A stretch of 64,000 nt of DNA from assembly GCA_001600055.1 (NCBI GenBank), contig BCIV01000003.1:315162-379161 (forward strand), given 5' to 3'. The translations under genes were made by a program, and so were the position numbers. This DNA comes from Filobasidium wieringae. Its lineage: Eukaryota > Basidiomycota > Tremellomycetes > Filobasidiales > Filobasidiaceae. The notes below the pieces were generated by a model, which was not told the DNA's origin, made no database searches, and saw only the letters and a program-made list of their open reading frames with translations. Shown piece after piece: positions 24,801 through 36,371 of the stretch (the stretch's first letter is position 1; each line of letters begins with the position of its first letter).

Positions 24801-25904
24801 CCATTCTCCCCATAATACTCTTCTCAACTTTTGCTCCTGAATTCCCAATTTCGAGGCGTAGAGCTGGGCAAATTTACCCAGCCGGAAAGCCCATCCGTTG
24901 ATCGCGGATGCGAAAATGACGTTCCCCTTCTCGGGGGCGAAATAAAGATCCTCATCTTCCTTTTCCTCGAATTCACCGTCGTCCTCAGCATCGTCACCAC
25001 CTTCGACATCTTGCGCTTCCATTTCCTCTTCTCTAGCTTTGCGTTCCGCCAATCTCGCCTCACGCTGTTCTCGCCACCGAAGATCTTCCTCCATCCTCTC
25101 GCTGGCGAAGAAACTACCCATCACAGCGTTGACTTGTTCTATCAACTGCGATAGATGGTGATATGCTTCGGAAGGCGAGAGCTTGAGCTCGACAATCAGA
25201 CGATCCATCTTATTGATGACCAGTATAGGCTTCAAGTTGTCCATCCAGGCTTGCCTCAATACGGCAATGGTCTATACACGGCCAGATCAATTGTTTTGTC
25301 CCATCGGCTTATGTGAGATGACTGACCTGAGTACAAACTCCCTCGACAACATCAACGAGGACCAGCGTCCCGTCACATAACCGCGATGCAGTTGAGACCT
25401 CTGATGCAAAATCCACATGTCCAGGCGTGTCGATCAAATTCAAGATATGATGCGAAGGTACTGGCTCTGTATGGAAAACGATGAGTACTAGCTGAGAAGG
25501 TTGAAAACCGTTAGAACGCACTATCGCTGTCCTTCGTCCTCTTCAGCATCTGGAAAGAAAGCGACACCTAAAAAGCGATCCTCCTCAGCTGTGCTCCCTC
25601 CGATGATTTCTTGGTCTCTCTCAACCTACGGCACTACTCTCCATGGTAATTCCTCTCTCTTGCTCATCTTCTCTTGAATCAAGGTATCGAATCTTTCCTG
25701 CCAGTCGAGAGGATATGATGTTATTCGCCGACAGGAGAGAGTCGACGAACGACGTTTTCCCATGGTCGACGTGAGCTAGAACGGTGACATTCTTTTAAAC
25801 AAGAGGGGTCAGCGTCTATCAGCAGTACTACTCAACCGGACCTTAAGTTTGAAACTCACTCTGGTATTCTCCACCGGAACTGCAAAGGTTTTTCCAGATG
25901 CCAT
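21886..25904 (-). CDS. EFL1: elongation factor-like GTPase of 60S ribosome maturation
   Basis: EF-2-like GTPase (RIA1/EFL1) that, with Sdo1/SBDS, releases Tif6 from pre-60S subunits in the cytoplasm. Start [15 protein letters not shown] at 25904. GTPase motifs are G1 AHVDHGKT, G3 DTPGHVDF and G4 NKMD, with [10 protein letters not shown] in switch I. A family-specific insertion follows, here strongly acidic (about 24940-25010, [19 protein letters not shown]). Later domains show [25 protein letters not shown], a domain IV block beginning near PVDFWNKL, and the diagnostic C-terminus [17 protein letters not shown]...[24 protein letters not shown]. Multiple introns lie in the first 700 bp and the last 700 bp. 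The assignment is secure; individual exon ends were not all computed. Confidence 0.95.
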
Positions 25905-26447
25905 CGTACAAGATTATATTATAGGAATGATTTAGGGAGTTCCGGTTTAAGCACGATTTTAGTTGGGAACAGTGCCTTTCGAAGTTGATCAAGAAATGGA
26001 CTATCCGTAGTCTATTCTATTGCGCTGAACCCGGTACTTTAAGAATGTAGATTATATGTGATGCACGATTCTATCGGAAATCGATCGATAATTTGCGGTT
26101 GCTTAGCAAGCGTCGATTTTGAATCTCAGGCGGAGCTCTCTTGTATGATCGATAGCACAAATGCCAGCCCTGTGAAACCTCCTGGAGATCAGTTGAGACC
26201 CTTCGATTGGGTTACCAGAATTTCAGACATATGCCATTCAATTTGGAGGATCTCCGGTCATAAGCGCGTTTGAGTAGACTTTGAAATGACGTTCAGCAGT
26301 CTTAAAGCTGGTGAGTCGATCAACATCTCTCCCCGTCAACACCTCCAGTAATCATTACTACGATACCTGGATATACTGTAGGAAGGGATTGCGATCCGGA
26401 GTATAGTTTGGAAGATTGCGGGCTGATATACAAAGCCAAACGACAAG
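25905..26447. other. shared divergent promoter of EFL1 and EAF3
   Basis: A 543-bp gap between the two start codons. Small ATG frames here have no similarity to known proteins. No tRNA or repeat was found. Confidence 0.35.
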
Positions 26448-27835
26448 ATGATAACGACATACGCACCGAAGGAGAATGTGCTCTGCTTTCACGGACCACT
26501 GATATATGAAGCCCAAGTATGCAAATGCCAAATTATACCGTCTTATCTCCAGGCTAATCTCGGTATACCCATCTTTAGGTGCTGGAAGCTGCTGACTGGG
26601 ATGCCAAAGCAACTCAAACGGGAACTACAGGGCCACACTTCTACGTGCATTATAAAGGCTGGAAGAAGACGTGAGCCTACACTAGCTGTCATACCTCATT
26701 ATTGTACTAAGTTTTGATACTATCAAACAATCAGATGGGACGAATGGGTACCAGAAACTCGGATAATGAAGGATGACAAGGCAGGAAGAGAAAAGCAGCA
26801 ACGGTTGAAAGAGGAAGCTATAGCTGCTCAGCGCGCATTAAAAGCTAGCAAGGAGAAGGCCCCTAGTCGATCAGATGCAGCTTCCCCTGCCCCTGGAGCT
26901 GCGGACAAGGGCAAGGCGAGCGTCAAAGCAGATCCCAAAGGGAAGAAGAGATCCAGGGGAGAAGCTTTCGATACTGTTTGTTTTGTTTACTTTTCTCTCG
27001 AGAGACCCCTTTGGTCAAGACTAACCACTTCATATCACAGGAGGATCAATACCTGAAGCGTCCAGAGGTGAAGATACCTATTCCAGATGCTCTGCGAGTC
27101 AAACTTGTGGACGACTGGGAGGCGATCACGAAGAACAGTCAGGTATGTCGAGTGGGAATTGATATCCCGGAACAGTTATTGAACCCGATAATACAGCTGG
27201 TCACATTGCCCCGGGACCCAGATGTGAAAACGATCACAGAAATGTACAAGATCAGTTATCGAATGCGAAAAGCGGAAAAGAAAGCGACGTAAGTGTTGCG
27301 TCCTGCTCCTTGCCGAACAATGCCTAATCTGCATCCCTGTTTCAGTCGGGCAGACGCGCTCTTGGATGAAATCATGTCCGGCATTGTTGTATATTTCGAC
27401 AAGTGCCTGGGAAACAACCTTCTCTACCGATTTGAGCGGGCTCAGTACGTGAGCATCAGGAAGCAAACAAATGAGGAGAAACCCATGAGCGAGATTTACG
27501 GCGCGGAGCACTTGTTACGATTGTTCGGTGCGTGGCGCGTCGAGCGAAATAGAATATCAGAACGTCTCAGCTGATTAACGATTCCTATAGTGAACCTGCC
27601 TTCTTTCATCGCACATACGAATATGGATACCGAATCTGTCAACATCCTAAGGGATAGCTTGGCAGATTTCATGAAGTAAGCTTCATGGTCGCGACGATCA
27701 TTCGCAAAAGGCTGTTCGCTCAAGCATTATCTCGCCTCGTTGTCCTACAGATGGATGATCAGGGATATGGACTTCCTCTTCCAAAAAGAATACGAAAATA
27801 CCACAACGCAATACCAAAATCTTTCTCGAGCATGA
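26448..27835 (+). CDS. EAF3: chromodomain/MRG protein EAF3
   Basis: Shared subunit of the NuA4 histone acetyltransferase and Rpd3S deacetylase complexes; its chromodomain reads H3K36 methylation in the nucleus. Eight exons (26448-26516, 26579-26670, 26735-26975, 27041-27142, 27197-27288, 27346-27527, 27591-27675, 27751-27835) sum to 948 nt, 315 residues. The chromodomain starts MITTYAPKENVLCFHGPLIYEA and includes HFYVHYKGWKKTWDEWVPETRI. A lysine-rich, Ser/Pro/Ala linker (about residues 75-130) joins it to the MRG domain, with DALRVKLVDDWEAITKN, LPRDPDVKTI, ADALLDEIMSGIVVYFDKCLGNNLLYRFERAQY, IYGAEHLLRLFVNLPSFI and a C-terminal FLFQKEYENTTTQY helix. All family elements are present. Confidence 0.95.
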
Positions 27836-28072
27836 TGTGAGGCTCAGGACACGGCTTGTGTGATGTAATATTGTTTGGTTAGGTAACGACGTGACATTTG
27901 TATGGCATTGCCTTTCCTGTTCCGTCATGATGAGCTATGACGATTGCACTGTCAGGTGCGTATAAACTTTCAATCAGCTGCACAGCCCGAATCTAAGAAT
28001 CAATGATTCAATGCGGACAATGTCCATGTAGTACAAGTCAAGTCGACCATATTCAAACAACCATTCCACAGC

Positions 28073-29374
28073 TCATACGGCCTGCGCTTCCGGTAGACTT
28101 CCCTCGGCCAGCATCCTGTCCAACCTCTTGATCTCCTCGATACTGGTCGCACCTTTAATCGCCTCTCTTATCCTCTTCTTCTCATCTTCCGTCAGAGTCT
28201 TTCCCTTGCTAGATGCACCATTAGGCTTCGATTGTCCAACAGCAGCGTTGGCTGCAGCGGCATTGGCAGCGTTCGTCGCAGCTTCAGTCGTCAAGGACAA
28301 AGCGAGCTTATTTGGTAGTCCAGTCTCGCTATCCTCGAACAACGCTTTAGCCTCGGATCGTTCGACATCTTTGATCCGCTTGTAGTCCAAGATACGAAGG
28401 GCAGTCTTTCCCAACTGAAGCCATAGGGGGATGATTAAGCTTGAAGGATCATGGGAGACTATAGCAGCGATGAAAAGCTTACCTTCCATATCACCCATTC
28501 CCGATAATGCTTTTCCGATCGTACTGGGTTTCCAACCAGGGACAAGTGTTCTAGCTTGCTGCAGTTTGCGAGGGGTAGGAGAGAGGAAAGGGAGGCTAAG
28601 GAGTTGGAGTTCAAGACTGTATGAAAGGTTGCTGATTAGTCTCAGTAGTCGAAACACCATCCTTACATGTACTACCTACCTAAGGTCTCTAGGTGCGGTA
28701 CCTAAACGAACCGTGTTGTCAGTCAGCCAATCTTTTGACTTGAGAGCATTCTAGCTTACACTAGTAGAAAGGTTGGGCGCTATCGACGAGATATTGTTCA
28801 ATCCCACATGAATCGCTCTTATACGGGGAGCTGTGCATTTATCGTGTTTAGCCTCGTTTGATAGTCCAGGGTCCTAATGGACAAACGTACCAAGTGGTAT
28901 GTTCCCAAGACTGATCAAAGCATTGTCCGTCATGTTGAGAGTATCGTATGTACCGATGTGGGAAGCCAGGTTCTCAATAAGAGGGATTTGTAGACCTGAT
29001 CCACGTAGGTATAGCCGATATAAGCATGTGAGATAAAGACAGCATACCGAGCTATATGACTCACCTCTTAGCTCCAATTCTCTCTCTTTCAAAGCATTCA
29101 TGTGCTGCAAATGATGATCCAGATTAGTCCAACGTTTTCTCCTTGCGGAAAGGCTTCCTTCGTCTCCAAACTTTGAGGACGCAAGAGCCTCCCCTAGCGA
29201 GAAAGGAAGCTTCGGTGAATACTTACAGTTTGGCTCTTAGCCATCACCTATAGGTACGAGAACAGTAACCCAGTCGAGCAAGATATTTGTTGAGCTAACA
29301 GTCCGATCGAACACGAGTCCGTAACAACTCTTAGATAAGGGACCGCGCAGGCTTACCTCGGGAGTCAACCTCAT
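28073..29374 (-). CDS. LEA1: U2 snRNP A' protein
   Basis: Leucine-rich-repeat protein of the U2 snRNP that binds U2B'' and helps branch-site recognition. The start is ATG at 29374. The N-terminus is built from unusually small exons of 18 nt (29357-29374), 21 nt (29227-29247) and 40 nt (29065-29104), which join to MRLTPEVMAKSQTHMNALKERELELRG. Leucine-rich repeats follow (IPLIENLASHIGTYDTLNMTDNALISLGNIP, then AIHVGLNNISSI). The conserved ALRILDYKRIKDVERSEA segment lies in the last long exon. The C-terminal region is Ala-rich and ends with a helix TSIEEIKRLDRMLAEGSLP, typical of the family. Convergent with EAF3, about 240 bp apart. Confidence 0.93.
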
Positions 29375-29859
29375 TTTGTAGAAGGTCTCTTCTTTTTTGT
29401 TGGATTCGGATGAGTTGAGTTGACTGTGAGTCGTAAGCTGTGATCAAGTGTCCGGTCTTTAGAAGGAGGTGAATCGTACGTAGAGACTCGATACAAGAGT
29501 GGAATAAGCTCATGACACGTCATTAAACTGATCTACGCCGCTCTTGTCAAACTATTCTCGACATCATACCGCGGGCTCTGTCTCATCACTTTACTGTAAT
29601 CCAAAACAACCTCGAAACCATCATCAGTTCACGTTTACCCTTGGTAGCTTTGACTCTCTACGACGATCAGCGCACGTAAAGCTATATTCTAGATTCACTC
29701 CCGCCCAATCGAACTGGTACTGTAACGGTCTTTCCATCGTCCTGGCCTACAGAGGAGACGCAAGATTCAAACACGCGCAAAGTAAACAATAGGGAACACT
29801 CAGTACCTCCTTTGCCGACAGCAACGAATTTACCTAGCTCTTCATCCGGTATAAAGGGC
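29375..29859. other. shared divergent promoter and CDC3 leader
   Basis: The gap between the LEA1 and CDC3 start codons. On the + strand no ATG occurs from about 29521 until the chosen CDC3 start, consistent with an uninterrupted 5' leader. Open frame continues upstream of that ATG to 29812 but from a TTG codon. Confidence 0.4.
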
Positions 29860-32033
29860 ATGGCAGCTTACGGCTCATCAACCTCCAATTTTGATAGCAA
29901 AAGCACTGGGATCACCAATCTACCTTCATCAATGTCGGCCGGAGCATTTTCTGATTCTCATCAGGACGAGTACGATGCACATGGCCACAGGGATGATGAC
30001 CGTACTCCTTCCCCCCAAGCTTATCAGAATCAAGGATACAACCAATATTCGGGAGAACACGGAAACGGAATTCAGCAGAGTATCGGCCAACCTACCACTG
30101 CCGGACCTCCTGCGGGATACGGACAGAAGACCACTTCAGCTGCTCCCCCTACCCCTAGTGGAATGGTCAGGAAGAAGCTAGGAAACTTTGTCGGTTTTGC
30201 GAATCTTCCTGATCAGGTACACAGGCGAAGTGTTAGGTGAGATATCTAAACGTATTCGTTCAATCAGCTGCAAATGACCTGTGCTTATCCATATCTTCCT
30301 TTGGATGTAAAGGCGAGGCTTTCAATTCACTGCAATGGTGGTTGGTCCGTATCTGACCTACCTGAACAAACTTTTTATCCTACCCTGACCTCGCTCCCAT
30401 TTTCTCTAGGTGAATCCGGATTGGGTAAATCTACCTTGATAAATACCCTATTCGAAAACAAGCTCTTTGATCCGGAGCACCGAGCTAGGCAAGCGGCTCC
30501 CCCTCCTGGCACGGACAGGGGCAAGACAGTCTCGATTGATAGCTTGAGTTCCGGTATGTCTGAGAACTGAGCAGTGGGCTTGATAGATTTTAGCTGAATC
30601 TTCCTCATTTGTAGATATCGAGGAGAATGGAGTTAGATTGAAGTTGACCGTCGTGGATACACCTGGATATGGAGATTATATTAACAATGACGATTCGTAC
30701 GTTGAACTCTCCTTCTTATATTGGTGGCTTGAGTCCTGATAGTGCTTGATCGAACAGCTGGAAACCGATCGTAGACAACATCGAGGCCAGGTTTGACGCC
30801 TATCTTGAACAGGAAAACCGGGTCAATCGTGCAAAATTGGTCGACAACAGGATACACGCATGTATCTACTTTATTCAACCTACCGGTCACTCGTACGTAA
30901 CCATGAAAGGCGTCGTACAGGAGCTGTCGTACTTATTGAATATATTGGGTCATGATAGACTGAAGCCGATTGATATCGAGTTCATGAGGCGTCTTCATAC
31001 TAAAGTCAACCTGATCCCCGTTATTGCTAAGGCCGACACGTTGACTGATGACGAGGTCATGTCTTTCAAGCGAAGGGTAAATAGACATTCGATCGGTCGT
31101 AATAGAATCTTCAGGCTGATCATGTGTTTTGAGCAGATCTTAAACGATATCGAGCATCACAGAATCCAGATCTTCCAGCCTCCTGTTTACGTCAACGAAG
31201 ATGAGGAAACTATCGCTGAGAACGAAGAGATCTTGGTATGTTCCTTACTTAAGCCTTTCCTTCCAGTGCGACTCGCTTACCGACTTCCATTGACAGAGCA
31301 AAGTTCCTTTTGCCATTGTTGGAGCCGATACTTTTGTTACTACTCCTGACGGCCGAAGCGTTCGAGGTCGAGCTTACCCCTGGGGAACGATCGAAGTGGA
31401 CAACGAGGGTCATTGTGATTTCGTCAAACTTCGTCAAATGCTTATCCACACTCACATGGAGGAGCTACGGGAACATACGAATGATGTGCTTTACGAAAAC
31501 TATAGGAGTCAAAAGTTGATTGCGATGGGTGTCAACCAGGATTCCAGCGTGTTCAAGGAGATCAAGTGAGTTTGCCGAGTTGATACTCTGTTGTGATTTG
31601 TTAAGCCCTGTTGTTCCGATGTAGCCCTGCTGCCAAACAGTTGGAAGAACGAAAGCTCCATGAGGTTAGTTTACTCCCCGTAAAAGAAGGTCTTGAGCTG
31701 TGGTACTGATCTGCACCCCTTCTTAGGCGAAATTGTCAAAGATGGAGGCCGAGATGAAGATGGTCTTCCAGCAAAAAGTTCAAGAGAAGGAAAGCAAGCT
31801 CAAGTTGTCCGAGGAAGAGCTATACGCTCGTCATAAAGAGATGAAGGACGCGTTGGACAAGCAGAGGATGGAGCTCGAGGAGAAGAAGAGGAGGATCGAG
31901 AGCGGTCGACCCCCTACCCCTGATAAGAGTGGGAGCGTGAGTACTTTCTGGATCATTCATATGAATGAATATTTACTGAGAGAATCATCATCCCCAACTA
32001 CAGAAAAAGAACCGTTTCGGAATTGGAAAATAA
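29860..32033 (+). CDS. CDC3: septin, Cdc3 type
   Basis: Septin GTPase that assembles into filaments at the bud neck and septum. It starts at the first ATG of the leader ([14 protein letters not shown]) and has about 125 residues of Ser/Gln/Pro-rich N-terminus, then [27 protein letters not shown], which is the Cdc3-type lead-in. The P-loop is GESGLGKST; a 32-nt exon (30313-30344) carries the residues just before it. G3 is DTPGYGD, G4 is AKAD, and the septin unique element includes [12 protein letters not shown] and [24 protein letters not shown]. The C-terminal part ([21 protein letters not shown] onward) is a coiled coil. The last exon is 30 nt (32004-32033) encoding KKNRFGIGK and the stop. 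The group assignment to Cdc3 rests on the [12 protein letters not shown] motif plus the coiled coil. Confidence 0.9.
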
Positions 32034-32471
32034 GGTATCTGTCCTGGTCGGCAAGCCGATTCAGTTACTTGCCGTTTCCTTCCTTCTGCGCGTTATATGT
32101 CTGCGTTTACGATGCCGAAACAAGCTGGCGTGCCTCCTCTACCGAGACGAGGTGTTCGTCTAGTCTTGCACGATCTACGGTCCTGTGTTTTTCTACTACA
32201 ACATCTACCTTCTAACGTTAATGACATGAATATACCTGAATCCATCGTGAGACTATGAGACTAGCTAGTAGTGTGGTTAGCGAACGCGTTTCAAAATTGC
32301 TTCCGTATAGTCCGCCAGGTCGCAAGAAATGGACACACCCATATCGTATTCGACTGCCATTCAAGCAGAAATATCTAATCAAAACCTTCAAGAGGGACTA
32401 CTCGATTTCGTGTCCAATACTTCACTTAGGATTTCATCAAGCGGCAGATAGGCTGTACCCCTAAAGCAGCC
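32034..32471. other. spacer between CDC3 and the BTB gene
   Basis: Tandem + strand genes; this holds the CDC3 3' end and the next promoter. No additional feature was found. Confidence 0.35.
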
Positions 32472-34245
32472 ATGCCTTCAGCTATAAATGCACATTCGCC
32501 ACACCTGAGCCGAGCTCATCCTTATCTCAAACCGACAAATGGACGGGTACCTAGAGACCTTAGAGAGGGTGTTTCAAGCTCAATACGACATGATGAAAAT
32601 CAAGATAACTGTTCATCCGGCAAATTCCATAAAGATTGGTTCAAAAACAGGAAGGCGAAGGATACGGTGATTTTAAACAGGTTAGGACAGGTCCGCTTGA
32701 CGATGCACTTTATTCTGATTCTCATGTCTTCGCTCGACTTCAGCTCAGAAGGGATCCAGTTCGCTGTAAGATCTTATGGTAACTAGGGATCGTCAAAAGT
32801 GGTGCTTATGGAGATTCTATAGGTTCAGGACTATTATCTGAAAGCTCATAGGTAGAGCGTTTTACCATGTAAAAGCTTTCTGGACACCTCGCACTAAACC
32901 TCGCTGGATCACAGTCCAGTTTTGAGAGACATGATCGATAAGATTTCCGGTACGAAGGGTATAGAAACGAAACTGATTGATCTGGTAGACACCAGTGCAC
33001 AAGTTCTCTCTATCGCTTTGGACACCATCATCGGAGATCATTCGCGACTATCGGGAATGCTCTTAAACGCAGAGCGGTATCTAAGTCTGGTCAAATTCGC
33101 CGATATATACGCTATCAAAATCCTGTTAGACGAACTTTTGAAGCTGCGTGGAGATATAATGCACAGAGACCCATTAGGGTTCCTCATGATATTAAGCGCT
33201 GAGGGTAATGCGATTCCGTAAGTCGGACAAGCAACATGACATAATCAAGCACAGCTGATCGTGAGTTTATCTGGAACCTAGTGATCACCTACCAGGCGAT
33301 GAATTGTCCAAGATGAAAGATGAGCTGCTGAGAGGAAAGCCGATGAGGGATACGATCTTGGCGTTGCAAGATCATTTCTACATAGACAGCTCGTACAACT
33401 TTCCAGCCCGTTGGACCTCGTATTTCAAATCGATTTACTCTACCGACTTTGTCGAAGCGGAATCTCCTGCGAGAAGCATCACAACGCATGTGGCAAACGC
33501 CTTGGGAATACCTTTCTACCGCTCCTTTACCTTCGCCCTAGACGATGCTTTGATGCAACAGAACTTTAAATCAGGTTACCAACGCGATCGCTCGGACCCG
33601 CCACCTTTCGCTAGAAGGTGGACGCCACTTCGCTCTGACAAAGAGACTACTGCTCCCCAGGACGTCACGATCGCCCAGACAGAGCGCATGCAAGTCTGCT
33701 CGCCGACCGAAGATGCTGCCACGCCGACTTTGGAAGCGGACGGTGCAGGACAGGCGCGATCCCCATCGCCTCCCAGAGCAAGTAACAACATTGTTTCCTC
33801 AGCACAAATCAGCCAACAATCACTTTCGGTAGGACAGGACAGGCGAGACGACGATACAGAAGTTCGAGCATGGCGACGGGACCAGTTTCAGGATGAAGGG
33901 CCGGAATTGTGGAAAGAGATTTGGGAATGCATGGTCCGCTATATCGAGATTGAATATGGAATGATCCAAGATAGTGGAAGTCCTGATGGATGGAGTGGAT
34001 TTGCTTTGGAACAGTGTATCGATGGAGATGATGAGGCTAGTGGCTCGGCAGATGTTACCAGGGATCGCTATCGAGGACATACTAAGGAGAGAGGGGAAAG
34101 TAATATGTCATTCAATGAGCAAGGTGAGTGATGCTGCAGTAGGCACGATTTTGACACAGCTGACTGTGACTAAATTTCAGGCGAGATGGAAGATGGAGAC
34201 GTGTTCACTGCAACTACGAACGCGGTTCATGATCAGGAAGACTAG
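32472..34245 (+). CDS. BTB/POZ-domain protein
   Basis: Six exons (32472-32680, 32744-32765, 32829-32851, 32915-33217, 33282-34123, 34181-34245) sum to 1464 nt, 487 residues. The BTB fold is recognisable only after joining two tiny exons of 22 and 23 nt: DTVILNSSEGIQFADYYL then KAHSPVLRDMIDK, followed by acidic and leucine-rich helices (SLVKFADIYAIKILLDELL). This matches the small BTB proteins common in tremellomycetes. BTB domains dimerise or bind Cullin-3; no partner domain is visible. The middle is Ser/Pro/Gln-rich and probably disordered; a short conserved-looking WKEIWECMVRYIEIEYGM segment precedes an acidic tail. Function unknown beyond the fold. Convergent with the HIT gene, 113 bp between stop codons. 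Confidence 0.75.
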
Positions 34246-34358
34246 ATCTGTGTGATGAAGGTTTACTCGGATCGTCAGAGCGACAAATGCTCTGTGTAAA
34301 TACAAATACAAATCATAATCCGTTCATTAAAATGTCGTAACCCATTCATTTCCGATCA

Positions 34359-36011
34359 TCAAACCAACCCGTCCTTTGCGCGTCTATCGCCATCCTCCAC
34401 ATTCTGCTCCCTCTCCTGCGCGCGCTCACTTTGAGTCTGATTCAGCTTGATGGTCTGCATCAACTCGTCGATATTCCTGATCACTTGATCCTTCGCATCG
34501 TTCAGATCCATCCCGTCCTCTTCCCCGTTCGGTAGAGAAGGAGGGAGAGTGCTTTCGCGCTGTTTGCCTTGAGCTTTGACGCTCATGGGGGACAACAGGT
34601 TGGGAGATTTGGGGGACGAAGGGGAGACGGGACTATCGGAGAAGGGCGTTCGGAGGAGGGAAGCATCCGTCTCCGTTCGAATCCTAGGTGACATCGCTGA
34701 ATCGGTTCGTGTTTGAATTTCAATTGGGTTCTGGGAATGGCGCCACTTGTCAAAATGGTGTACGACGCTAATGTAATTGTTCAGCGACTCACGATTCTCG
34801 CTGCAGCCATAGGGACCTGACTGATAGGCGCGTTAGACCTATCATACCCATACCCGCTCTTGACCCTGTTATTACTCGAATCCTCTCTACAAAAACCAGA
34901 TCGTAAATCACCCGATTCGATCTGGCAAGCTGGACAATCAAGCTCACCTGATCTCCGCAACAAGGTCCTCCAGTTCATACCAACCCATGAAATTATAGAC
35001 GACCGTTTTCTTGTACCAAGAAGCCCTATCCCATTTCCCCAATACCGCATGGAGATGGACATGTGCGTATGAATGTTTCGGGTCGCCTGGTCGCGACAAT
35101 GCAGTAGAGTAAGTAACCATTCAACGGGAACTCGATTCCCGATCGAAAGTACGATGGGGAGAGAGAGCGGACTGACGTATGGTCCCTACGACGAATCCGA
35201 TCCGTCTTTCCAACCTCACCGGAATTCCCTGACCTGAAGGCTTCATGCTTTGACCTTCCATGTTATCCGATACTGGACTTATAATAGGGCTTCGATCCGT
35301 TCGGAGGGAGAAAGAAGGGTCTATCTCGTCCAGTAGCGAGTGAGCTGTCTTGAGGGTTTTGGAGAGGAGGGGGATATCTGCGGGGCCCTGTTGAGGGCGA
35401 GGGGAGGTTTGGTCAGACTTGGTCCGAGGCTCGCTAGGGAGAGAGGGATGGAGAAGTGGTAGGATACTTACGAGGTTATATACGCTTTCCAAATGGGCGT
35501 TGAAAGCTATGACGAGATGTCTACCATCCGAAGCCAAAGCCTCCCCTGTACTTTGAGGTGCGATCCAGGCCGTGATATCTTTATCGAGATAGACAACCTT
35601 CTTCTCCTTGACCGTTACATATTCCTCTGAACCTATTCCCGCCGAGGGTTGTTCTGTTCTCGACCCGCTGGTGGAATACGAGCTGGAGCCGGATTGTATT
35701 GGTTCTCGTGCTTTGCTGATGATTGTGCATAATGAACAACCGGAGAGTGGAGAATGAGGTGATCTGGGATCCCCCATGACCTTTGTTCGACCCGTCCTGG
35801 CTGTCATACTGTTCGATGACGTAGTGGTGTAACCGTCTTTATAATAGCCTGGTGAATCTCCAGGATAATCGGGACTGGGTGGGACATATACTAATTGAGG
35901 TGAATAAGAGGACAAGGATAAATCTGCTGGCCTGGATCTCTTGGCGCTTGATGAGGAATTGAGATCGAGGGATGGTCTTTGATGAACAGACATTTCCGCA
36001 GTCGGGTTCAT
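34359..36011 (-). CDS. HIT-domain protein with long flanking extensions
   Basis: Nucleotide-binding histidine-triad protein. The start is ATG at 36011 (MNPTAEMSVHQRPSLDL). About 95 Ser/Pro/Tyr-rich residues precede a zinc-type opening CSLC, then a strand-rich stretch with KVVYLDKDITAWIAP and HLVIAFNAHLESVYNL. After splicing, the triad reads SYAHVHLHAVLGKWD, fitting H-x-H-x-H with hydrophobic spacers. Next comes WYKKTVVYNFMGWYELEDLVAEI and a tail with a Ser/Pro-rich part and a final helix (DLNDAKDQVIRNIDELMQTI). Canonical HIT proteins are about 110-150 residues, so this one is much larger. It is likely a hydrolase or transferase of nucleotidyl substrates; the substrate is unknown. Confidence 0.8.
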
Positions 36012-36371
36012 GATGACCGACGTCGATAGGGTGCGATTGGTCGGGGAACGTCGTGGTGGTGGTGTGTGGGATGGGATGGTCGAGAGCGATGGGATGGATA
36101 CAGTGCTGCTACATCAAGATGAGAGACCAGATCGAAGCTCGAAATGACAAGTCCGACGGTGTGAATCCATGAAAGCGACGGTGAATGTCGAGATAAAGTA
36201 CGCGAAATGGAAGGTGACGCTTTGTTCAGAAATAGCATTTCACCGGTTCTTCTCCCAACTCTCACCTCGATTTTATTCTTCCGTCAGAGCCGATCAACCC
36301 ATCCAGGACCTACAAGATAGAGATCACTCGACCTCCTCGCTGCTCCCATAGCCAACACCGTCGATTTCATC
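36012..36371. other. shared divergent promoter, HIT gene and glutaredoxin-like gene
   Basis: 360 bp between the two start codons. No repeat, RNA gene or distinct element was recognised. Confidence 0.35.

Noticed and set aside
32836..32890. tRNA-like string GCTCATAGGTAGAGC followed by a short hairpin with CAT in its loop
   Set aside because: It resembles a D arm and an anticodon arm, but lacks T at the position before the anticodon, a matching T arm with a GTTCRA sequence, and an acceptor stem. It overlaps a BTB exon and intron.
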